From the NCBI RefSeq assembly GCF_017654505.1, contig NC_054558.1, forward strand, positions 8,499,720-8,563,719: 64,000 bases of DNA, in the 5' to 3' direction. The translations under genes and the position numbers were made by a program. Every line of letters begins with the position of its first letter. Position 1 is the stretch's first letter. Below, piece after piece: positions 53,101 to 64,000 of the stretch. This stretch comes from Polyodon spathula (Eukaryota > Chordata > Actinopteri > Acipenseriformes > Polyodontidae). A model generated the notes under the pieces. It was not told where the DNA came from. It was given only the letters and a program-made list of their open reading frames with translations, and searched no databases.

Positions 53101-54134
53101 CAAGGATGCCTGCCTTGCACCACCTAAGGATGCCTGCCTTGCACCGCCCAAGGATGCCTGCCTTGCTCGGTTCAGGGATGCCATATTTGGATCACCTGGG
53201 GTTGCCTGCTGCTCTGCATCACCTGGGGTTGGTGTCTCCTTTTTGTCTCCTAGGGTTCCCGAGGGTCCGCTGCCGCCGTCGCCTCCCGAGGGTCCGCTGC
53301 TGCTGTCGCCTCCCGAGGGTTCGCTGCTGTAGTCACCTCCCGAGGGTCCACTGCCCGTGCCTCTCCCACCAGAGGGAGCCGGGCCGCCATCCCCGCCTCT
53401 CCCACCAGAGGGAGCCAGGCCGCCGTCCCCGGAGGGTCCAATGCCATTAAAGGGTCCGACGCCACCGGAGGGTCTGACACTGCTAGGGGGACCCACACTG
53501 TCTGAGGATGCCACACCCACACTGTCCAGGGGTGCTACCTGCCCGCCAACGTTGCATCTACTGGAGGGTCCAGGTCCCATGACAGCATCTCCTTACTACC
53601 TTGGAGATCCGGGCCCCCTCAACCAAAGAAGGCTTGGGGCCTCCAACATCAACCCCACCCACCACTGCCCACCGAAACAGCCCACCCAAGGGACATAATT
53701 GGACTCTTGGGGGGGGGGGGGGGGGGAGTTGGCCGATTGCGGCCTGTGTATTTGTACATGGGGGGGAGGTGTGTGGCAGAGCAGAGCTCTGCCCTTTATA
53801 AATTGGCAGTTATGGGGTTAAATTCCCTTACCTGCCTGGGTTTATTGTGTTCAGGTGGCTGGGATTGATTAGAGTAATTAATGATCAGAAAAGGAGGCCT
53901 CAGCTTCCCATTAGAGAGAGGAGGGAGCTGAGGAAGCAAGCTGGTGTTTGTGCTTGCTGTTTTTGGATTGCTGTTTTTGTGGTTTTTTTTTTTTTTTTTT
54001 ATCCAGTGAAGGCATCGCCCAGCCTGGAAACCTTTATTTTTGTAAGTTTTTTTGTTGTTTATTTATAATTAAAGTATTATTTTTTTGAACTGCAGTCTGT
54101 CTTCGGGCCTCTATCCACTCGTCAGCCTGTCACA

Positions 54135-54205
54135 AGCCCCATGTCAGGTGCTGCACAGCACAGCAGAGCCAGAGCCAAAGCCTTCAAGGGGACTTTAGGA
54201 GGCTG
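54135..54205 (-). pseudogene. relic first exon of a pepsinogen-like gene, cut by the LTR element
   Basis: Homologous to 44157-44225: KALALALLCCAAPDMGL, again with TTG in place of the start ATG. The LTR element inserted a few bases before the splice donor, so the donor ('cttacc') now lies on the far side at about 51714-51719. Confidence 0.6.
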
Positions 54206-54475
54206 TTCCCCCTGCCTGCCTCTCCATTCCTTTATATCATCTCAGATCAGAACAGTGTTAAAATAAACTCAAAAGAAACATTGTTTGGAAGATCTTTTGT
54301 TGGGTTTTCTAGAATACCTGATCAGCTGTTTGCCTAGTTCAGAAATCACACCTATTGTTATTACAAAGGAAAAGTAAAAAGGCATTCCCCAAAATATGTT
54401 TCTATTGTAGCAGCTCTTTATTTTACTGTGTGATTTATAAAATTAATGGTGATTATTAACAGCTGCCTGTTGGAA

Positions 54476-54874
54476 TCACTGTCCAGGCTGCAGGTGGAGA
54501 GCTGGCTGTCCCACTCTGCCGTTCCCTCGGTCGTACACAGAGTAAGGCTAACAGAGGAACACATCGCCCAGGATCCGCAGCGGCTCTCCGGTGTACGATG
54601 GCAGCAAGGTGCTCTGAATGCCAATCCTGGAGGTTCTGCAAGGACAAACAGCAGGGTCAGCGGGGAAGGACATGCAAACATGCAAAAAGAAACGTAAGGA
54701 AACAAAGGCAACATTACTAGTTAACACTTCAGGCTGTGTACTGGAGGAATGTAGTAAAGGCAGATACTGAGAACACACTCACATTAATAGTGTAGGCTTA
54801 CGGTGACAAAGTCAATGCCGTTGATGGTGCAGGTCAGATACGGCAGATCGTGCAATGTACTGCACTCCATTTTG
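54476..54874 (-). pseudogene. relic exons 8-9 of a pepsinogen-like gene (relic 2)
   Basis: Exon 8 homologue 54874-54783 is seven bases shorter than the family's 99 and is frameshifted. Exon 9 homologue 54635-54476 retains ILGDVFL, then a TAG stop, then [14 protein letters not shown]. The stop is shared with relic 3, so this gene was dead before units E and F separated, or the lesion spread by conversion. Confidence 0.8.
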
Positions 54875-56455
54875 CTGCAGAAAATGAAAGAGAGGAATAC
54901 TTAGACACAGCTGTGAAACTGCACCATGACCTCAAGTAGAAATTGCCTAAAACTAGCAATTAGTCTAATGAAGATAGCATATCAAATGTCTGGGTCTATT
55001 CAGTGGCAAAGACTGGTTACAGGGTATTCAGCTCAGGAGTGAGATGCTTCAGTGGAGCACTGCAGGGTGTGTAACTGATTGCTAATAATCCATCTCCTTC
55101 ACAAGAGCCACACCTGATGCACTCCCACTGGGGTTTGTGTGTTTTTGTGCGTGAGTGTGTGTGTGTGTATGTGTGTGTGTGTATGTGTGTGTGTGTGTGT
55201 GTGTATACGAACACTTAGCAAACGCCAATACAAGGTCAGTTTTATCACCTAATCTACAGCGCTCTGTGTTTCTCCTGCCTTTTCTACTCAAAAGTGACCA
55301 TGAAGTAAAATAAATATATAATGAACATCGCAAGCATGTTATTCACAGCGATTAGGTTTATAGGTTTCTTATTCAAACTGTCCAGGAATCAAGGATTTAA
55401 TTTGCAATCAAATCATGCACTGGATTTAGTAAATATTTAACCCCATACCAGAGTCCTGGCTCCACGGGGATCGTTTGTGCCGTCAATGTGCTGCCAATTT
55501 CTTTGGTTACCTGGGGTATTGAAGGATAATAGTGTCAGACATTTAAGAGTCATACATTTAGGGTCATCAGCTCAGAATAAGGCTGCTGGTCAGGCTCAGA
55601 GAGACTGCTGTCTACCCATTCTGAACCCCCAAAGATTAAGGCCAGTGCCTGGAGAAAGTATTCTCTACTCAATCCCTGGTACGGAACACAATCATAAAGG
55701 TCACAATCCTTTGTGACACATGTAACCAGAAATCAGCAATGGTTACAGTCACATGAACCTCGTGCGTTGAAGCTAGCCCATGTAAAACACCTCTTCCCAA
55801 GCCCCAATGGGATACATTCTGAAAGCTTTTGAGGCTGTGGTGCATTAAACCCTAAACATTCCCAATCCTGTTCTGAAACCCACAAGGATCTTAGTAACAT
55901 AAGACTTGCGTTAGCTAAAGAATTCTCGGCTTTTTCGGAAAACAGCAGCTTTTATCCTGTTCGGCCGCAAGTTATTTTCTTTGAGAAATCACCAGGCAAA
56001 GTAAAACAATCGTTGCAAACATTGGAAACAAAATCTTCTTCACCAGGAGGAGCTGACATCTTTATTGCAAAACTGTTTCAACCTATTCCTAAAATGAAAG
56101 GGTAACACTTATATTATGCTGCTTATTAAAGTTTTATAAATGATATATATATATATAAAATAGCTGCTTAATAGCTGTGTTATAGAGTGTTAATAAAGTA
56201 TCATCTATGGTTTATAACCATGCAATAGCCATAGACAGAACTATGTTTTTATCAAAGGGAAAGTTTTTAGCCACCTATTGTACTTTGGGATGTTTAAACA
56301 CAATTCCATCTATAATGTTTTATTAACACTCTATAATATAGTTATTAAGCATATATAATATATTTCTAAAACATTAATAAGCAGCACCTTAATATAAAGT
56401 GTTACCAACAAGGGTCTGGTTAAAATATATTTATTGAATTTCCATGGTGCACTGA
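54875..56455. other. non-genic stretch between relic 2 and unit F
   Basis: No supported exon. It includes a (GT)n tract at 55148-55206 and a 35-bp block at 55441 (shared with 63092). An AT-rich stretch at about 56100-56400 has weak inverted symmetry (a 'gggtaacacttatatta' start against a 'taatataaagtgttacc' end), a likely MITE remnant. Confidence 0.5.
56099..56405. mobile_element. possible MITE with inverted ends
   Basis: The left end 'gggtaacacttatattatgctgc' is mirrored by the right end 'gcaccttaatataaagtgttacc', an imperfect inverted pair about 300 bp apart, with AT-rich non-coding DNA between. No transposase or clear target duplication was seen. Confidence 0.6.
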
Positions 56456-57032
56456 AATAGCACAGCCTCATAACTGTGACTCTAGGCTACAGCACAATGA
56501 AGGGCAGCAGTGTACTGTAATCAATTACTACACTGTGGTTTTACAGTGGAATACTGCAGTAAACTTTTACAATGATGCTTAATATTGACTTCATGCTAAT
56601 CTTGTCCTGTTGTATAGGTTCTAAGGGATGCTTAAAATTGTCTTGGAGGTCAAATTCAATGCAAATGCAATGATTGCAGCTTGATATTCTATTCAGTTTG
56701 CGTCTCATCCCATAGCATTGAATGGAAATGCAAGGGCTGGACGCAAACCACACGATTCAGAGACGAACGACTTGCAATCCAGCGAGCTCTGTAATCAAGA
56801 GGTTAAGTGTGGCTCTTACACTGATGTCAGTGTTATTTACTCATCAGCCACTAGGAGGAGCTCCATTACAATTACATTAGATCCATTACATGCGTTTGCT
56901 TACTCGCTCAACACACTCAAGACAACATTGTGGAAAAAAATTAAATAAAAACAAAAACACAGAGAGTTATTTTTGTATAACCTTTAATCAATTTAATAAT
57001 TTGCTTTTAGAATTATGATTTACATGTGTGTT

Positions 57033-57038
57033 TTTATT
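57033..57038 (-). promoter_or_regulatory. poly(A) signal of progastricsin copy 3
   Basis: AATAAA on the minus strand about 130 bp past the stop codon at 57167. Confidence 0.6.
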
Positions 57039-57166
57039 TGTATAACACACCCTCTCTTACAGCGTGTGGAGGGTGAAACCCAGACTAGCATTGCAGTCGT
57101 TCTGGTTGGTTTGTTCAAGGCGTGTTATAAAGGAATTGGACAGAGGCTGGAGTGAATGGGAGGTGC

Positions 57167-60928
<3,762 letters not shown>

Positions 60929-60986
60929 CTTTCCCAACCACTTCCTCTGCTTTCCTGGATGCACTGAAACTGGGGCTGAGCTGCCA

Positions 60987-60994
60987 CTTTTATA
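60987..60994 (-). promoter_or_regulatory. TATA box of progastricsin copy 3
   Basis: TATAAAAG on the minus strand, 59 bp upstream of the ATG, in a conserved upstream block. Confidence 0.75.
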
Positions 60995-61443
60995 CCATCC
61001 AGGACGCCCTCACATTCCTCCAATCTAATCAGACTTTATTTAATAGAACACCAGCACCCTGTTTTTGACTCTTCAAAAGGACTTGCCCACATATTGTTTT
61101 TAACCTTAGAGATAAAAACTTGGGGTCATCAGTTAATATAGTGTTGCTATACTATTAATATACTATAAGAGCAGGCTGTCTGTAGGTACAGTGCTGCATC
61201 TGATAGCTAGCAATTAAAGTGCTCACAGTTATGTACATATTGATAACTTTTTATAACTTGGGATAACTAATGGAAACTAATTATTATTATTAATTATTGT
61301 GCAGAATGGAAAAACAAATATCGTTTAAGTATAACTTCACATTCAGCTCTTCAAACATGAATTGAATATGAGCGTATGAGATGTTGGGCCTATATTAAAA
61401 AAATATTTTAGATTGATTCAACTTTGCAGTTCAGAAATCACAC

Positions 61444-61878
61444 TGTGACAGGCTGGCGAGTGGATAGAGGCCCAGAGACAGACTGCAGTTCAAAAAAATA
61501 ATACTTTTATTATCAAATCACAAAATAAAAGGGCACAAGGGCCAAAACAAAGGTATTTAAGCACAAATAGAAAAACACAGAACAAGACTAACAAAAATAA
61601 AGGTTTCCAGGCTGGGCGATGCCTTCACTGGATCAGAAAGTATAATAAAACACAAAACAGCAAACCAAAAAACAGCAAGCACAAACACCAGCTTGCTTCC
61701 TCAGCTCCCTCCCCTAATGGGACACTGAGGCCTCCTTCTATGTCAGGTGGCTGGGTGCTGATTGACCGTTAATTACTCTAATCAACCCCAGCCACCTGAA
61801 CACAATAAACCCAGGCAGGTAGGGGAATTTAACCCCATCCCTGCCAATTTATAAAGGGCTGAGCTCTGCTCTGCCACA
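61444..61878 (-). mobile_element. solo LTR, same family as 53772-54134, inverted
   Basis: On the minus strand it runs TGTGGCAGAGCAGAGC...CAGCCTGTCACA. It is flanked by the 5-bp duplication CACAC (61439-61443 and 61879-61883). Unit E has the uninterrupted 'agaaatcacacctattg' at 54341. At about 435 bp it is longer than the 3' LTR at 53772 and may be the most complete LTR in the window. Confidence 0.9.
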
Positions 61879-62007
61879 CACACCTATTGTTATTACAAAG
61901 GAAAAGTAAAAAGGCATTCCCAAAAATATGTTTCTATTGTAGCAGCTCTTTATTTTACTGTGTGATTTATAAAATTAATGGTGATTATTAACAGCTGCCT
62001 GTTGGAA

Positions 62008-62407
62008 TCACTGTCCAAGCTGCAGGTGGAGAGCTGGCTGTCCCACTCTGCCGTTCCCTCGGTCGTACACAGAGTAAGGCTAGCGGAGGAACACATCGCC
62101 CAGGATCCACAGCGGCTCTCTGGTGTACGACGGCAGCAAGGTGCTCTGAACGCCAATCCTGGAGGTTCTGCAAGGACAAACAACAGCAGGGTCAGCAAGG
62201 AAGGACATGCAAACATGCAAAAAGAAACGCAAAGAAACAATGTCAACATTGCTAGTTAACACTTCAGCCTGTGTTCTGGAGGAATGTAGTAAAGGCAGAT
62301 ACTGAGAACTCATGTTAATAGTGTAGGCTTAGGGAGACAAAGTCAATGCCGTTGATGGTGAAGGTCAGATATGGCAGATCGCTCATCGTATTGCACTCCG
62401 CCATGTG
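62008..62407 (-). pseudogene. relic exons 8-9 of a pepsinogen-like gene (relic 3)
   Basis: Exon 8 homologue 62407-62313 reads AECNTMSDLPYLTFTINGID and then goes out of frame before the AYTI block. Its donor GT is AT (62312-62311). Exon 9 homologue 62167-62008 has [12 protein letters not shown], then TAG, then [14 protein letters not shown]. This is the least decayed of the three relics and shows a gastricsin-like ancestor. Confidence 0.82.
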
Positions 62408-62499
62408 CTGCAGAAAATGAAAGAGAGCAATAGACACAGATGTGAAACTGCACCATGACCTCAATTGACTAAAACTAGCTGTAAGTCTAATGAAGATTG

Positions 62500-62700
62500 C
62501 GATCTCAGGATATACAGAATTGATCACAAGATTTTGCTGCTTACTTGATTTTGCTGCTTACAAGTGTTTACATGGCTTGGGTCCAGCTTACTTGAAGGAT
62601 ATGCTTTGTCATTATGTGCCCCAGCGCAATTTTCAATCTGCCGAACTTATTGTGCCGAGGACACAGCTGCACACGATGGGCCTTTTGCACGAGAAAGAAC
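62500..62700 (+). mobile_element. LINE ORF2 C-terminal fragment
   Basis: The plus-strand frame gives AAYKCLHGLGPAYLKDMLCH and then VPRTQLHTMG, the end region of L2/jockey-type reverse transcriptase ORFs. The equivalent place in unit E reads straight through ('gactggttacagggtattcag'), so this is a young insertion of about 200 bp. Confidence 0.65.
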
Positions 62701-62834
62701 CAGCACTGGTTACAGGGTATTCAGCTCAGGAGTGAGGTGCTTCAGTGGAGCACTGCAGGGTCTGTAGCTGATTACAAATAATCCCTCTCCTTCACAAGAG
62801 CCACAGCTTATGCACTCCCACTGGGGGTTGTGTG

Positions 62835-62837
<3 letters not shown>

Positions 62838-62872
<35 letters not shown>
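62838..62872. repeat. (GT)n microsatellite
   Basis: About 17 GT units, at the same position as 55148-55206 in unit E. Confidence 0.9.
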
Positions 62873-62876
<4 letters not shown>

Positions 62877-64000
62877 CACTTAGCCAATGCCAATACAAGG
62901 TCAGTTTTATCATCTAATCTACAGCGCTCTGTATTTCTCCTGCCTTTTCTACTCAAAAGTGACCTTGAAATAAAATGAATATATAACGAACATCACAAGC
63001 ATGTTATTTAGAGCAATTAGGTTTATAGGTTTCTTATTCAAACTGTCCAGGAATCAAGGATTGAATTCATGCGCTGTATTTAGCAAATATTTAACCCCAT
63101 ACCGGAGTCCTGGCACCACGGGGATCTTTTTCAAAGGCATCATTATTTGTGGAAATTTACACATTGTTAAGAAAGAAGGAATTCAAGGAAATGGCTGGAT
63201 CAAATATCCAGTCCAAACCGCAGTCTTTTTCACAGTGGGATTTTGAACTCTCAAAACTACGAATTCACTTTAAAGTAAGTTCGTGAATTTCCAGTGCTGT
63301 ATTGCCCCATTATCTACACATGGTTTGTATTGTTACCCCGAGTGTCTCTAAGACTGTGCTGAACATGATGTACTTCCAGGGTGGGTTTAGAATGTAATGC
63401 ACAGCCCTGCCACATTGGAAACTAATCCCACCGCTGACACCAATTCTCTCCCTGTCCAGGGTTTTTAAAGGGATTACTCTACAAAAACCAACACACACCC
63501 ACACCAAGACATTATAAAGCACTGAAGGAAAATTAAAATCCCCCAAAAAGGTGATCCAGAATAAATTCATGCATCCAGAAAGCTAGGGGAGGGGGTTTAG
63601 AGCTGCACAGGCATGTCACTCCTAGAGCCTAGATCATTCACTCAGTAGGATGCATGAGTAGGACAAAAACATATCCTCTTACCCCATATGGGTAAAATGT
63701 ACGCCGCCAGCACAGCTGAATGTCATTGGCCCCTTTAAATAAATACAGGATTTCTACTCCTGGTTTAATCTTGCTTTCATCCTAGAAAGAGCAGCTTTGA
63801 ACTTTGGGGGAAGGGTCTGGAGAAGGACCATTGGACACCAAGACTACATAGGAACCAGCCCAGGAGCAGACAGGAGGGAATCACACTACTTGGGTCAGAG
63901 CTCCTGCATCATGCTTGCTCTGCTTTACTGTTACTGGCAGCAACTGCTCAGCAGCACTACACTGAATCCTACTGAGAACTAGCTTTCCCCAGTCCAGTGT
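62873..64000. other. right edge, no recognised gene
   Basis: The last similarity to unit E ends near 63120. The rest is unique, and I see no exon with family resemblance. Confidence 0.5.

Larger units (their letters stand above)
51727..54134 (+). mobile_element. LTR retrotransposon with gag-like region only, in progastricsin unit E
   Basis: The 5' LTR (51727-52089) and 3' LTR (53772-54134) end in TG..CA. The element is flanked by the 5-bp duplication AGCCC (51722-51726 and 54135-54139). Unit D shows the empty site 'aaggagccccatg' at 44159. After the 5' LTR, 'ttggtgtgagaagtggga' (52091) looks like a primer-binding site for tRNA-Leu. A G-rich purine tract (53709-53769) precedes the 3' LTR. No protease, reverse transcriptase or integrase is present, so the element depends on others. 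The 5' LTR lacks the first about 61 bp of the 3' LTR. Confidence 0.88.

Noticed and set aside
52714..53580. Long minus-strand open frame rich in Gly/Ser/Pro (288 codons)
   Set aside because: It is the complement of the LTR element's coding minisatellite. The periodic GC-rich repeat keeps several frames open, and it has no family resemblance or gene context.
55470..55511. Possible relic exon 6 (VTKEI then WQHIDG in minus-strand frames)
   Set aside because: The match is short, needs a frameshift, and lacks the preceding FGGVD block and any splice site, so chance similarity is likely.

Overview
The window looks like vertebrate nuclear DNA. It has intron-rich genes with canonical GT/AG junctions, long microsatellites, Tc1/mariner, PIF/Harbinger, LINE and LTR-retroelement debris, and two tandem arrays of pepsin-family (A1) aspartic protease genes. 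The protease sequences and mobile elements fit a ray-finned fish. Both cathepsin E-type and progastricsin-type genes are present, and the LTR element encodes a gag-like zinc-knuckle protein with PSREPEREE-type repeats of a kind I associate from memory with sturgeons. A non-teleost fish such as a sturgeon or paddlefish is therefore my best guess; it was not tested by any search. All genes I can support lie on the minus strand.

Layout. 1-4315 holds no gene I can recognise, only repeats and a TIR element. 4316-31983 is a three-copy tandem segmental duplication with units of about 9.1, 10.0 and 8.6 kb. Each unit carries one complete nine-exon cathepsin E-like gene (5648-11633, 14612-21608, 24286-30787). 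Copies 1 and 2 encode 391 residues. Copy 3 has lost the end of its propeptide exon but can be rescued in frame by a new donor site. 32575-35809 is a single-V-domain, single-pass Ig receptor of the TREM/CD300/pIgR type, whose last exon I could not find. 36528-36870 is a PIF/Harbinger transposase relic. About 38530-63120 is a second three-copy tandem array, each copy with one nine-exon progastricsin-like gene (39286-43246, 47096-50854, 57167-60928; 393 residues each). Beside them are decayed exons of another pepsinogen-like gene (exon 1, and exons 8-9). The right end (62.9-64 kb) shows no recognisable gene.

All six protease genes share one exon plan of about 56-59, 157, 118, 119, 200, 117-123, 145-148, 99 and 156-165 coding bases. 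All keep both DTG catalytic motifs, the flap tyrosine and a prosegment. They should make secreted or endolysosomal zymogens that mature at acid pH. The progastricsin copies have a TATA box about 60 bp upstream of the ATG and an AATAAA about 130 bp past the stop. The cathepsin E copies have no obvious TATA box but share upstream GATA-like and FOX-like motifs.

The paralogous units act as empty-site controls for one another. They show precise target-site duplications for three LTR insertions, a TTAA insertion, a fold-back Tc1 derivative, changes in minisatellite copy number, and a duplicated exon head with a (CTT)n splice acceptor.
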